NCBI GenBank assembly: GCA_002794775.1
Contig: NBAY01000037.1
Coordinates: 310,001 to 374,000, forward strand
From: Porodaedalea pini
Lineage: Eukaryota > Basidiomycota > Agaricomycetes > Hymenochaetales > Hymenochaetaceae
Reading direction: 5' to 3'
Length of the DNA: 64,000 nucleotides
In this document: piece after piece, positions 47,376-59,481 of the stretch
Numbering within the stretch: position 1 is the first letter of the stretch
Layout: the number at the start of each line of letters is the position of its first letter
Program-made: the position numbers and the translations under genes
Notes under the pieces: generated by a model
Seen by the model: only the letters and a program-made list of their open reading frames with translations
Told to the model about the DNA's origin: nothing
Database searches by the model: none

Positions 47376-49119
47376 ATGAAGCACGTCGGGCTTTTGGCTG
47401 CTTTGCCTACTGTGCCTCTCGTTTCTGCCCAGGCTTCGGAGTGGGGCCAGTGTGGGGTGAGTGCAGAAGGGTCATGCCAAACTGATGTTGACCGCTATTC
47501 TTTGTTCATCAAACTGAATAGGGCATTGGTTGGACTGGCGCGACAACGTGCGTTTCTGGAACAGTCTGCACGGTGCTTAACGACTACTATTCTCGTTCGT
47601 TGTCTGTATACATGATCTCTCTTTCCCTCACGTCTCCATAGAATGCCTCCCCGGTGCTGCTAGCAGTTCTTCGGCTTCTTCGCCCGCATCTACCACTGCA
47701 CCGTCTGCGACATCAACTGCACCGACGTCAATTGCACCGTCATCTACTCCTACTGTTACAGGCTTCGTCAAGACTTCTGGACAAAAGTTCACCCTTAATG
47801 GAGCGGATTACATCGTCGCTGGGACGAACGCGTACTGGTTGGCGCAGAACAGCGATGCTGACATCGACACTGCTTTTAACGATATCGCAGCCGCTGGACT
47901 CACGACTGTCCGCACCTGGTAAGTATACTGCCCTCACAATCATGTGAGTTCTGTGTGTACTCAACGATGTTTTCAGGGGTTTCAACGACGTAACTTCCGT
48001 ACAAAACTATGGCGCATACTACCAGCTCTGGCAGAACGGTGTTGCGACGTTCAACACGGGCAGCTACGGCATCTCCCGCTTCGACTCTGTTGTTTCCTCT
48101 GCCAAGGCCCACGGCATCCGGCTCATTGTTGCATTGACAAACAACTGGTCTGACTACGGCGGAATGGACGTCTACGTGAGCCAACTCAACCCTGGCGGGA
48201 CGCACGACACGTTCTACACGAACTCGAAGATCATCACAGCGTATGAGAACTACATCTCCAATTTCGTCGAACGTTACGAGAATGAGCCGACGATCATGGC
48301 GTGGGAGCTGGCCAACGAGCCGCGCTGGTGAGTTGGCTTCTAACAGATGTTTTCAGTATGGCCGCTGATTTGGATCTTGCTCTATAGTTCTGGCTCGACG
48401 GGAAGCGCGTCCTCAGCTTGCGACACCATGGGCTCGACGATCAAGACGTGGGCGACGACGATTAGCTCGTACATCAAGTCTATCGACTCAAACCATTTGG
48501 TCGCTATAGGCGATGAGGGGTGGTTCGAGGAGGCTAATCCTCCGACGTATCCTTATGGTGAGTGTATTCGAAGGGTATGTTCCTGTGGCAAAATCTTGTG
48601 ATTGAAGTCATTAACAGCTCCGGGTGTCGGTATCGATTTTGTGTCAAACTTGGCGGTCTCTACTCTCGACTTCGGCACGTTCCACTCGTACCCGGAGGTT
48701 CGCCTTCCCCTTCTCTTTGACATCGTCTACAAGGCCAATATGCATTAAATTATGCTTCACAGAGCTGGGGCCAAACCGCGAACGAGTCAGCATGGGGACT
48801 TCAGTGGATTGCTGACCACGCTACTGCGCAAAAGACCGCGAACAAGCCTGTCATCCTCGGTAAGGCAATCCTTTAATAGAACTTGAACACTCCTGACCTC
48901 TTTTCAGAGGAATTCGGTGTCACGACCAACCAGGCCTCCATCTACACCGGCTGGTATAATGAGATACTCTCGTCGGGCCTCACCGGTGACCTTATTTGGC
49001 AAGCTGGCTCGCAACTCTCGACAGGACCTTCGCCTAATGACGGGTTCGCCGTATACCCGACTGGCACAGTGTACCCTGTCCAGGAGTCGGCTGCCGCGGC
49101 TCTCAAAGCTCGAGGGTGA
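47376..49119 (+). CDS. Secreted endo-beta-1,4-mannanase, CBM1-GH5
   Basis: Eight exons in phase: 47376-47456, 47522-47594, 47642-47918, 47977-48327, 48388-48557, 48618-48697, 48763-48859, 48908-49119; 446 residues. A signal peptide (MKHVGLLAALPTVPLVSAQA) is followed by a cellulose-binding CBM1 (EWGQCGGIGWTGATTC...YYSQCLPG), a Ser/Thr/Pro linker and a GH5 catalytic domain starting near FTLNGADYIVAGTNAYWL. The acid/base glutamate is in WELANEPR (about residue 258) and the nucleophile in VILEEFGV (about residue 377). Domain order and length match GH5 subfamily 7 mannanases, which cut the mannan backbone of plant cell walls. This gene supports a plant-degrading lifestyle. Confidence 0.93.
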
Positions 49120-49628
49120 AACTGAATTAAACTTCGTTGACTTGCTAAAGTGAGACGTCGGGCTTTATAGAGATTTTTGGGGGTTCTTCCGTTCAGTCGT
49201 CATAATGTCCACAACTACCTTTGTGTCATGGCTTTTATACGCGCATATAAAAAGTTAACGTCTGTCGAATGTCTACTGCGTGCATATGCCATTTATCTCG
49301 GAGTAGTTTCGCGATTGCCTGAGTTTACACAACACAGAATTTTTGCAGGTGAGAAGCTGGCACATTCCCTTCTATTGGTAGATGACGCGGAGGATTAAAT
49401 AAATAAATTCCATAGCCACGTATAAATAACTATCTCTTCCTACGGGTACAACCCTCTACAACCTACGAAGTCTCTGCCGTTGCCTGTCTCAGGGAAGTCC
49501 CTGCCATTTCCGGTCTGCAGCATAATTTTTCTTTATACCGATCATTACTTCCGAGTCTCTTGTCGCCTTCTTACTTGCATCATAGACGACTATGCATCTC
49601 TGCACTGCAAATGAGCCGGAGGTAAGTA
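49120..49628. other. Intergenic, possible truncated gene start
   Basis: After the mannanase. A TATA-like TATAAATA at about 49421 and a short ATG...GAG-GTAAG-TA at 49592-49628 look like a first exon and donor. The DNA element at 49629 is inserted right at that donor. Nothing recognisable follows. Confidence 0.3.
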
Positions 49629-50308
49629 CAGTTGAACCTGTGTATAAGCATTGGCCTCGGTGGACATGTTGGCCAATGCTTATACACAGGAATGCTTGTC
49701 CGCGTTATTGCGTAATAAACAAATAAAATTATTTCCATTTATGGAATGCTGTCTCACGCAATCCAATGTCAAGACCCACGCATGCAGGTGAAGACATTTA
49801 CATTACTTTCAGCTGTTAAATAGTTGCAAGGGACACTTTAAGAGAAATAACTATGAATATTAGCATTTAGACCTTTGTTGATTTCCTTCTGGAGCTCCTG
49901 CCGCAGCTTTGGACCTTTGGTAACAGCTTGTGTGTCTGACTGAACTCTGCACTGGTCCGGCTTTTGAAAAAGCACATTAGCTGCAAGAGTGCATGGCAAG
50001 TAAGGGTATCTGACAGGTGCTTTTTTTTTGCCTTATCTATCTACTTTCTGCAGGCCACAAAAATCATTGCTTGCCAAGCCGCATACCATCACAAGAGCAT
50101 CCATATGGGGGTATATATGGTCACGTGATGACCTCTAGATAAGCATTTTCGGTTTAAATTTTTGTTCAAATCTTAATGTCAAATGCTTATGGGGATAATG
50201 CTTATAGGACCCTGAATTCTCTGCCTACCGAGTTCGGTGGATCAAAAATTCAATGCTTATGTACAGGTAATGCTTATGCACCGGTATGCTTATACACAGG
50301 TTCGACTG
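49629..50308. mobile_element. TA-flanked non-autonomous element (pogo/Tc1-type)
   Basis: 680 bp. The ends read CAGTTGAACCTGTGTATAAG and CAGTCGAACCTGTGTATAAG inward, each preceded by TA (49627-49628, 50309-50310). Just inside the left end a perfect 20-bp inverted repeat lies around a 14-base loop (about 49637-49690). Multiple copies of ATGCTTAT occur inside the right end. No ORF of note, so it would need a transposase supplied in trans. Confidence 0.82.
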
Positions 50309-50310
50309 TA

Positions 50311-50811
50311 TAGTAAAAGCAGAGAACAAATGAGGTAAATATACAGAACACGTTCCCCAAAATAACCGCAGGCATCGTCTGACTCTCATCGGAACCGGGG
50401 ACTGTCATTTTACTTATAAGCAGCAATAAGCACTCCTCGCTGAGGTTGCCTTCAAGTTGTTTGTTGAAGTTTGGCGGCGTGAGCACGAAGTCTACGGGCT
50501 CGTCACCGTTTAAGAAGTGAAACCTCAGGTCCTTTAGCTTGTTGAAGTCTTTTTTTTTTAAGTACCACATGTCCGAGCCCTTGTGTAGCTGTGCTCCTAA
50601 CACCTTGATATACTTATTGAATGCATCGGGTGCAAGCAATATCAAAGGAGCACCTGAATCAAAGATTCCAGCTCTGTTTTTCAATAACTCTATTGTTGAA
50701 GAAGATGATCGACCTGAGCTTGAGCCTGAGGGAGAATGTGCGAATGTCACGGTGAGATCAACACCATGGTAATTCCTTACAGCCCAAGACCTTGATGCAC
50801 GAACATACTTA
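50311..50811 (-). pseudogene. Aspartic protease (pepsin A1) fragment
   Basis: Minus-strand coding sequence with the second-lobe active site of fungal A1 proteases: AGIFDSGAPLILLAPDAFNK, then MWYLKKKDFNKLKDLRFHFL, DFVLTPPNF and AVILGNVF. The DSG with following small residues is the catalytic aspartate motif. The N-terminal lobe is absent: the frame runs into the fold-back element at 50812. The C-terminal end runs into the TA-flanked element at 50308. So the gene has lost both ends to DNA elements. The family call rests on these motifs only. Confidence 0.6.
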
Positions 50812-51652
50812 CAGCCATTTTCATAAGTCCTGCGACACGTGCATGTCACGTGAAATGAGCCGTGGCTGAGCCAAAATGTCGAAAAATTAGAATAAATGCC
50901 TATTTTCTCTGTAAATTCTGTGCAGTACCTGCCCATTAAGTACTCAAAAAAAAGGCACGGTTCTCAGGAGAAGAAATATGTAAAATAGGGAGCAATAAAT
51001 TGATTGTGTAGGCAGGTGGAGATCAAACAAGTGCAGCTGGTCTGTTCTCTCACCCATTTCCACTGAGATTCAAAAATTATGGCTCCCCTACATCTACCTA
51101 TAAAATTCTTTCCTGTGTCTGTAAATTAAGTATATGACTATACCAACATCTCCTGAAAGTTTGAAGCCAATCCATTCAGTATTCATGGTGCAGCAGTGAG
51201 GTTTGTGTTCCACTCTTGTTCATGCTGCAAAGATGGAAAGAGCTCGAAGTAGAACACAAACCTCACTGCTGCACCATGAATACTGAATGGATTGGCTTCA
51301 AACTTGCAGGAGATGTTGGTATAGTCATATACTTAATTTACAGACACAGGAAAGAATTTTATAGGTAGATGTAGGGGAGCCATAATTTTTGAATCTCAGT
51401 GGAAATGGGTGAGAGGACAGACCAGCTGCACTTGTTTGATCTCCACCCACCTACACAATCAATTTATTGCTCCCTATTTTACATATTTCTTTTCCTGAGA
51501 ACCGTGCCTTTTTTTTTTGAGTACTTAATGAGCAGGTACTGTGCAGAATTCACAGAGAAAATAGGCATTCATTCTAATTTTTTGACACTTTGGCTCTGAC
51601 GCGGCTCATTTCACGTGACATGCACGTGTCACAGGACTTATGAAAAAGGCTG
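50812..51652. mobile_element. Near-perfect palindromic fold-back element
   Basis: Left arm 50812-51210 and right arm 51252-51652 are inverted copies about 400 bp long with only scattered mismatches, around a 41-base centre. The ends read CAGCC(A/T)TTTTCATAAGTCC inward and are flanked by TA (50810-50811, 51653-51654). Each arm contains GCACGTG-like and AAAAAAAGGCACGG motifs. The TA duplication and CAG start fit a non-autonomous Tc1/mariner-type element. Confidence 0.9.
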
Positions 51653-51661
51653 TAAAAAAAC

Positions 51662-51684
51662 AAGTCCCGGCTTCGCCGGGACTT
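51662..51684. repeat. GC-rich perfect hairpin
   Basis: AAGTCCCGGC at 51662-51671 pairs exactly with 51675-51684 across a TTC loop, right next to the A-run at the end of the fold-back element. Role unknown. Confidence 0.75.
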
Positions 51685-52402
51685 CAGCTGTTCGAGGAAC
51701 GCTTTACATAATGTGTATCTACGTAACTTCGTCGTTTGTCATTTGGCTGGGAGCTGTCGACATCAACTTGCATTAAACCACTCTCATTTGGAAGGTGCGG
51801 ACGGGACAGAATGATAATTCTACGTCTTTCATCGATCCCACGTTAAGAGGATGCGCTAAGGGTAGAAAGCCAGAATCGACCCTATTTGGTGAGCACGTTG
51901 ATCTTACTTCCTTGAATTTTAGTGTTCATGAGTCGGCATCGATTCATTTCCAAGATCGCCATCAGGAGCCCTGGAGGTCTGTGGAGCATTGGCACTGCAT
52001 GGGCGTCTACGGTCTACTTGGGAGGAGCATGTGAACCACAGCATTGAATCACTCGAGAAGTGCAGTCGATGCGATGCTGTCGTGGGATCATGATAAAGTT
52101 GTGCATGCTTGAAACCTCGTATGCCGGTTTACCACCACCTAATGATCTGAGCTAGTAGTGAGTCCTCTGCTTAGAGAAGTGCCAGCGTGTCGCGCGCAGC
52201 GAATGGATAGAATTCAATCTACCGGTACACATACCTTCTTTGCACTCGTCTCGGTCGGTAAGCAAGGGTCCTTGTTTATCCCATACACGTTATCGATGGG
52301 CTCTCGATCTCCAGGAGTTCCCATGGGCTTTCAAGACTCTAGGCTAGATGACGAAGTCGATTTTTACGTTCCCGGATTTCTGTGGAATTTCTGGCTGGAG
52401 AC
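51685..52402. other. Upstream region of the kinase gene
   Basis: No independent gene is seen. Open stretches at 51795-52034 and 52158-52400 may hold a 5' exon of the kinase (for example MGFQDSRLDDEVDFYVPGFL at about 52320), but I could not find a splice that keeps the frame. Confidence 0.4.
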
Positions 52403-54838
52403 ATGGTCTGTTTCATGTATCTTCAAGTTAATCTTTTTAGAGGTTTGGCTGATAAGCGTCCATCTTCTTTTAGCCCGGTCGACATGTGCAACTTCTCATC
52501 GACTTCCGTCCCTCCTCATGTCGGACTACACGTCTACGATACATACAAGAATGAGCTTTCCACTGGACTCAACGACCATCCGTTCTCCAAAGGCGTCTTC
52601 GACCAAATCGAACAGCTAGTCCCAGAAATAGTGAAGCGTCCCGAGTGGGGAGAAGCAAACACGGCTTTCTTCGCTCTCGAGAAGGATGCTGAGACGGCAA
52701 TCCGGTCCCTTCTCCAACAGGTCGATTCAAAGCCTCGGTTCTCGCAAATGTGCGGCCTCAGCTCGGATAAGCAGAGTGCGTCTCGAAATGATAAGCCTAA
52801 ATTGTCCTTAGGTCGACATGCTGTCCAATCGCTACAGAAGTACCTCATCTTTCTTCGGTTTCGCAACCGCGATACGTTTGCTAGGCTGTTGAAGCTTGCC
52901 AACGCTGGCTACCTTTTCTCAACCAAGAGCTGGAGATATCCGTCAGTCTTGCATGACTTGACGCAGCTAGAGGGCGACGAGCATTCGCCCTTTCTAGATT
53001 TTATCCAGTTACTGAAAAGCTTCACTTGTTTTCTTGCTGGTGATTACGACGCTCACAGATCCATCGCCTTCATTTGTGACTGCATTCATCGTCGCTATGA
53101 GAACATACAGGACGTTGAGGTCTGTGTCGGTGTTTCTCCTGAACCCGACGAATACATCATGAGTGCGGCCTGCTTCGGGGTCGTAGAGGAAGATGGTGTC
53201 GGAAACCTGTGGGCTTGTCAATGCTATTGTCGCTCATTCATATGCTCACTCCCTTTTCTTCGCAGGAATGATACGAATTATTACTTTTTCCCAATCTCGC
53301 CTCATTGCACAATTTATTTGCTCATTGACGCACCTCATTCTGTCTCCCCGAAGGACCGCGAGCGACATCTGCATCCCTTCCAAAGCAACGTATTTGTGCC
53401 ATCTACGCTCGACCATGATGCTGAGTCATCTGTCGATATCTATCAACGGAATGCACTTCTCCTACAGACCCTTCCTCGCTACCTCATCTTCGTCTCTTCC
53501 CGGTCGATGATTCGCACTCTCACCTATTACAACGAGAGACGATGGATTCCCGAGAACCTTGACTACAGCAAGCTACTGCGTGGGTGCCGCGAAGAGAGTG
53601 TGACACACACGCTGCTGGTGAAAGCGTCTATAGAGATCATTGATTTGACCGATGAGGTTACGATGGTCGGGGAACATGCAATTTCGTACGGTTCTTTTGC
53701 AGACGTCTGGAAGGGTATATGGTCTGACCAAACTGGGAAAGGAACGGTGAAGAACCAGGTAAGTACTCTCTCACCTCATCTGAAGTCGGCATTCCGAAAC
53801 GTTAGACAGGTCGCATTGAAAGTGTTGAGAGCTAATCTGGTTGGCTACGTCCAAGAGAAGTTGCTCGGGGTGCGACTTTTGCCTTTTTACTGTTTGCGCG
53901 CGAGCTAACATCCTTCCCTGGCATTAGCGACTGAAGAAGGAGGTCAAGGCATGGTACCGCCTAGATCACCCTCACGTAGCCAGACTGCATGGGATAATAC
54001 AGCTCCCGAACACACTAGCCATGGTGTCGCCATGGTGCGAGAATGGGACGATCGTCAAGTACCTGCGAGAGACGAACCCCGGCGCAAACCGTTACCAGCT
54101 TGTCAGTACGCACGTTGCTGTCTCTGTGGCATATTCGCTGCACATCGTCGTCTATCTCTGAAACAGATTTACATGCGGACTGCCGCATTAGCTTTATGAA
54201 ATAGCGTCCGGTGTTGCGTACCTGCACGGTTGCACTCCAAAAGTCGTGCACGGTGATCTCAAGGGTGTGAGTGCTTATTTTAAACCCGATCATGCCTGTG
54301 CTCAACTGCCTTGTATTGTAAAGTGTAATATCCTGATCGACGCGAACGGTAGGGCGGTCATCACAGATTTCGGGCTAGCCAAAGTCCGAGAAGAGGTGTC
54401 AGATGTTCTTGACTTGCCATCCTCCTTCTTCGCCGGCTCTACGCGGTGGATGGCGCCAGAGCTCCTCTTATCGCAGGTTGAGGATGACCGAAAGCCGCCT
54501 GTATCGACCTATAGCGATGTCTACGCGTTTGCGTCCGTTTGTTTAGAGGTAAATCTCATGCTTTTAAGCCTTATGCTTGTGCTTATACTACAATGCTCCA
54601 TTAATTCTGTAAGATTCTGACAGGGCAGCTCCCGTATGCGAATCGGCGAAATGATCACGGCGTCACTCTTGATATAATGCGTGGCATTAAACCCTCAAGT
54701 GGCCTGCAATATGTGAGCGAAAGTAAGAAGGCCGAGGAGCTTTGGAAGCGAATGGATGAGTGCTGGGATCAGGTACCTCATGCTCGGCCTAGCATGACGA
54801 CGATGTGTGAATGCTTGAACCGCATTCGTAGTAAGTGA
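52403..54838 (+). CDS. TKL-like protein kinase with a large unusual N-terminal half
   Basis: Exons 52403-53758, 53810-53869, 53928-54101, 54192-54266, 54324-54548, 54614-54838, all in phase; about 704 residues. The true start may be further upstream. Residues 1-430 resemble DUF4238-type regions (LRFRNRDTFARLL, YYFFPISPHCTIYLLID); this is a tentative call. The kinase domain follows: Gly-loop AISYGSFADVWKG, lysine in VALKVL, catalytic HGDLKGCNIL (HGD in place of HRD, as in many fungal TKL kinases), DFG in ITDFGLAK, and APE in WMAPELLL. The residues needed for catalysis are present, so it should be active. TKL expansions with variable N-termini are common in mushrooms. Confidence 0.8.
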
Positions 54839-55117
54839 TGCAGCAAGTCCCTCGCAGGGCTGTCATTTTCAATATCATATTCTATTCATTCTTTCAATAT
54901 TATACAAGTTACGTTCTTGTTTCTCTACTTATTTTCAATCTTACAACAACGGAATCATGTACGTACATACATAGAGTCCGCGCTACTACATACTACTAGT
55001 AATCATCCCAAATTGGTATCTGATAACGACGCGGAAATAAATTCACGCTGGAAGTTGAAGTCATCGGGCTTCTTGCCACGACGCACGCCAGCACCTTCCG
55101 CGACGACTACCACGACA

Positions 55118-56931
55118 ATGGCGATGCTGGCACGTCTCCCACTTTGCAGCCGCGCTGCATCGCGTTCAACGTCTGGGACCTTGAGCAATGCAGTGTTCAA
55201 GCGCGTGTCATTTGCGCGACTGATGGCGACCGCCGCGCCGGACAACAAAATTGTAGTTAAGAACCCGGTCGTCGAACTAGATGGTGATGAGATGACGAGA
55301 ATCATTTGGAAGAAGATTCGTGAGGAGGTGCGTACACTGAGACCCTATGCGTTTGCTGAGAATTGAAATGACCCATGCTTGTGCAGTTGATTCTGCCGTA
55401 CTTGCAGCTCGACATAAAGTACTACGACCTTGGAATCGAAAACCGGGATGCTGTAAGTATTTCATGTTATGCCTATCTACCACACTCCGACCATATACAT
55501 TGGCAGACGGATGACCAAATTACGATTGACTCGGCGGAGGCAATCAAGAAATACAACGTCGGAATAAAGTGCGCAACAATCACTCCGGACGAGGCTCGCG
55601 TAGAAGGTGCGTGGCTAGCATGTATCCAGAGGTGATACACTAATCAACTTCTAGAGTTTAAGCTGAAAGAGATGTGGCGCTCTCCGAACGGCACAATCCG
55701 CAACATCCTCGGTGGAACCGTCTTCCGCGAGCCCATCGTGTTAAGCAAGATCCCGAAGCCTGTACCTGGGTGGACGAAGCCTATCGTTATTGGACGTCAT
55801 GCGTTCGGAGACCAGTACCGGAGCACAGACTTCATTGCGCCCGGCGCCGGAAAGCTGCAACTTGTCTATACGCCCACCGAAGGCGGCGAAAAGACCGTCA
55901 TGGACGTGTATGATTTCAAGGGTCCGGGCGTCGCTATGAGTATGTATAACACGGATGAGGTATGTGATGGGAGATTATCAAATAGTCACCAGAAGATACT
56001 GAATGAAAGTCTAGTCTATTACGGGCTTTGCACATTCATCTTTCAAGATGGCGTTGCAAAAGAAGCTGCCTCTCGTGAGCACTTTTCCTTTTCAGTAGTC
56101 AACCAGTTGCGTGATTATGCCGTGTGTAGTTCCTGTCGACGAAGAACACGATCATGAAGAAGTATGATGGGCGTTTCAAGGACATCTTCCAGGAGCTTTA
56201 CGACAGGTTTGTACATGCCTTTGCTTGGAACTCCGTGTCCTCACCTGTTATGTCCTTCAGCCATTATAAGACATTGTTCGACGAGGCGTCAATCTACTAC
56301 GAACATCGCCTGATTGATGATATGGTCGCACAGGTGATCAAATCATCTGGCGGCTTCGTGTGGGCATGCAAGAACTACGATGGTGATGTGCAGTCGGACA
56401 TCCTCGCGCAGGGCTTCGGTAGTCTTGGCATGATGACCAGCGAACTCGTCACACCCGACGGCAAAACCATCGAGGCAGAAGCAGCGCATGGTCAGCTTTC
56501 TCGATGCGCCTCCAGTACCTTTCAAGACTGAAACTTCACAATTCTAGGCACGGTGACTCGCCACTACCGTGAGCACCAGAAAGGGCGCGAGACATCGACG
56601 AACCCAGTCGCGTCGATCTTCGCATGGACTCGTGGGCTTCTTCATCGCGCGAAGCTCGATGAGAATGATGCGCTCGCGACCTTCTGCCATAATCTAGAGG
56701 CGTCATGCGTCGAGGTGATTGATAACGACAACGTCATGACGAAGGATCTTGCACTCGCCATTCATGGCAGGGAGATGAAGCGCGAGCACTGGGTCATCAC
56801 TGACGTTTATATGGACGCGGTCAACGTTAGCCACTTCCCCCTGTCTACTGTTTGTCCTCCGGGTACTCATTGTCGCATACTTCATTATACAGAAAAAACT
56901 GCAGAAGAAGCTTGCTGAGGCTCAGGCATGA
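55118..56931 (+). CDS. IDP1: NADP-dependent isocitrate dehydrogenase, mitochondrial
   Basis: Nine exons in phase: 55118-55327, 55387-55452, 55507-55606, 55655-55959, 56015-56074, 56130-56206, 56261-56490, 56548-56825, 56893-56931; 454 residues. The first 40 residues are rich in R, S and A without acids, a mitochondrial presequence, and the mature part starts near [20 protein letters not shown]. Family landmarks: [35 protein letters not shown], and the IDH/IMDH signature [20 protein letters not shown]. It ends with TDVYMDAVN and [11 protein letters not shown]. It converts isocitrate to 2-oxoglutarate with NADPH production. Confidence 0.95.
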
Positions 56932-57366
56932 GGGATTTTCGAAAGATGAAGTAGCCTTGGATCTATACTATGCATCAACCGTAAATGCCCCTCCATCTAT
57001 AGATGATTTAGATGGCTACCTTTTGTTTACCGGACGGCTCATCACAAGACAATATAACTGTTGTATTCTAAGCCTTCCTTGCTGTCATTCCCTGCTGAAT
57101 CGACGAGAACAATCATCTAATTTACGGCGACAGTGCTGTTGTTGCCATGATCTCGGCCTTGCCAGCTACCCCGGTGTAGTCACCAAGGGATGACGGTCTG
57201 TTTGAATGCTCGGAACAGTTTTCAATCCTCTACTCTTTACCCCGACAACCTCTGCCGAAATCAATCAAAGTACAATGTATGGTATGTGGTCATCGAAATC
57301 AGTCAGTGCTTCACAACCAACAGTAGCAAATAAAGATGATATCTTATTCCCATCGTATACTCTCAA
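56932..57366. other. Intergenic
   Basis: The IDH 3' region. No gene recognised. Confidence 0.45.
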
Positions 57367-57888
57367 ATGACAAACGGGTTCTCCAGCCTGAGATCTTCAC
57401 TACTGGGAACTATCTGTTCTCCCGCCTCGCTGGCACGTCGATGTGATTTATACTCGTCTTGTTGGATTGATATAGCTCTCGAATTTCTTGATCTAGTCAA
57501 GTCCTCCGTAATATGTTGCTGCAGCGTTGTACTCGTACAGCTAGCGGCGTTATTTCGGTGCCCCAGATCCTATCACTTAAGATGTAGCTGTCATACAAGA
57601 TTATGGGGGCCATCCTTCAGACACTCCCATGGCTGCTGCACTCGAGCCCTTTTTCACAGACAGCTCTGTCTCAATAGCCATGTCCCTGTTGATAGATAGT
57701 ACCACTATTACTAGTGCCACAGTCGAGACCACGGCCATAGACCCAAGCACTCCTGGGTCTTCTTCAGCACCTTTATCCTTCACCGAGCAGACCTTGAGCA
57801 GCTCTCAATCTCCAGTGAGTACTGGTAGCTGGGAGAGCGATGGCGGCTCCAGCGGTGGCAATAATAGTAGCTCTATTAGTGTGATGTA

Positions 57889-59481
57889 CACTGGCTTCCA
57901 AAATTATTGCAACATGCCCTTTTTCTGTATAAGGCTACTTCTAAATGTAATAAAAATATAATCAATGCAGTTTTTGTCCTGGTTTCTTTTGTAAGATCTA
58001 GAGAACCATCAACTGTATATGTATGCAAAATTACAGAAATATTGGCTGAGTTTCTGAATTATAGTGAGATTACCTTTGCAAGTCTTGTTTTAGTAAAACA
58101 GAAGAAATTATCTAATTCTATGGCAAAATCCAGCAAATGCAATTCAGGGCAAGACAATACATCATATCAGTAGCTAGTATTCCCTCCAAAAACTTTCACC
58201 ACTTCAGAAATCCTCTGGGGTATTGAGTTGTACAGATTTGACAAAAAAGCCTGACCCAGTTGATCCCACTCCTCCTGCAAAGCAACCCATAATTCATCTG
58301 CATTAGAAGGCTGATGCTTCCACTTTTGAATACAATGGTCAAGTGCATCCCAGACATGCTCAATGATGTTGAGATCAGGGCTGGAAGGTGGCCAGAAGAG
58401 GAGGTGGATTTTGTGGTTGGTGAACCATGTGCAAGCAAGTGTGGAGTTGTGCTTTGGATCATTATCCTGCTGAAAGACAATGTATGCTGGGTGTAGGTGG
58501 TAGTCCTCCAATGTTCCTAGGAGGGATGTGGATAGAATGGAGACATACTGCTCTGCATTCATTGTTCCTTCAATTCTGTGGAGATGCCCAAATCCCTTTG
58601 ATGTGATACATCCCCAGACCATGATATGTCCTCCACTATGTGAAACCTGCTTCTGTGTGCTCCTATCATCAAGGACATTCTCTCCAGGCTTCCTCCAGAC
58701 ATAGTGTCACCCATCAGAACCAAAAACATTAAACTTGGATCCATCTGAGAAAATGACATGTCTCCAATGCCATTTTGTCCAATGCCAATAAATCCTTGCC
58801 CATATGCGACACTTGTGTTTCTGCAGTGCAGTAAGAAATGGTACCCTCTGATGAGCAAATACATGTAGGCCTTGCTTCTTGAGCAGCTGTTGTATGGTCT
58901 GAGCAGACACATCTGGAAATAGCTATTGCTGGACTTCAATGGCATTGCTTGCTTCCCCTCTAGCAAGGGCAAGGTCAGCACAAAGACCGTCTTGAGCAGA
59001 TAGTAGGGATGGCCAGCCTGCATTGTGATGCAGAGGATAGAAAGAGTGGTGTTCCTCCCAGTCCCTGATGATCCTCCAGATTGTCATCTGGTCACATCCA
59101 AAACACTCCTTGATTTCATGATAGGGGACCCCAGATGTTGCCAGAGTGTAGATCTGGGCCTTCTTGGTAGGTGTGTAGGTAGGACGGCAGCCTGACCTCG
59201 CCATGGGATGGGCAGCAAGGTGGTTGAGACGAATGTACAGTTTTTTTGTGCACAACGATGACGCGGTCCAACTGCTTTGCTGGCAGTCACATGATACCTT
59301 TTCTTTTAAGTCATGCTTTAACCAATTTCTTTACAATTTCACTCCACTTTTTTGCACATCTAAATAAATACCTTAAGGTATTCATATATACAATAATTAA
59401 GTCTATTTGTCTCAGCATTAAATTATTATGAAGCAAAAAATCAAAATGAAGTGTATGTTGCAATAATTTTGAAAGCCAGTG
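57889..59481 (-). mobile_element. Tc1-like transposon
   Basis: 1593 bp, flanked by TA (57887-57888, 59482-59483). The terminal inverted repeats begin CACTGGCTT(C/T)CAAAATTATTGC. It encodes one transposase on the minus strand with two stops. Size, TA duplication and protein all fit Tc1/mariner. Confidence 0.93.
58167..59204 (-). pseudogene. Tc1-like DDE transposase, two in-frame stops
   Basis: One minus-strand frame from MARSGCRPTYTPTKKAQIYT (59204) to 58167. The N-terminal helix-turn-helix (ATSGVPYHEIKECFGCDQMT, WRIIRDWEEH) binds the ends. The catalytic core has the first Asp in HVIFSDGSKFNVFG, the second in FQQDNDPKHNS and the Glu in SSPDLNIIEHVWDALD. TAG at about 58923 and TGA at about 58704 interrupt the frame; the TGA could derive from CGA by a CpG change. 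About 345 residues, usual for Tc1. Otherwise well preserved. Confidence 0.92.
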
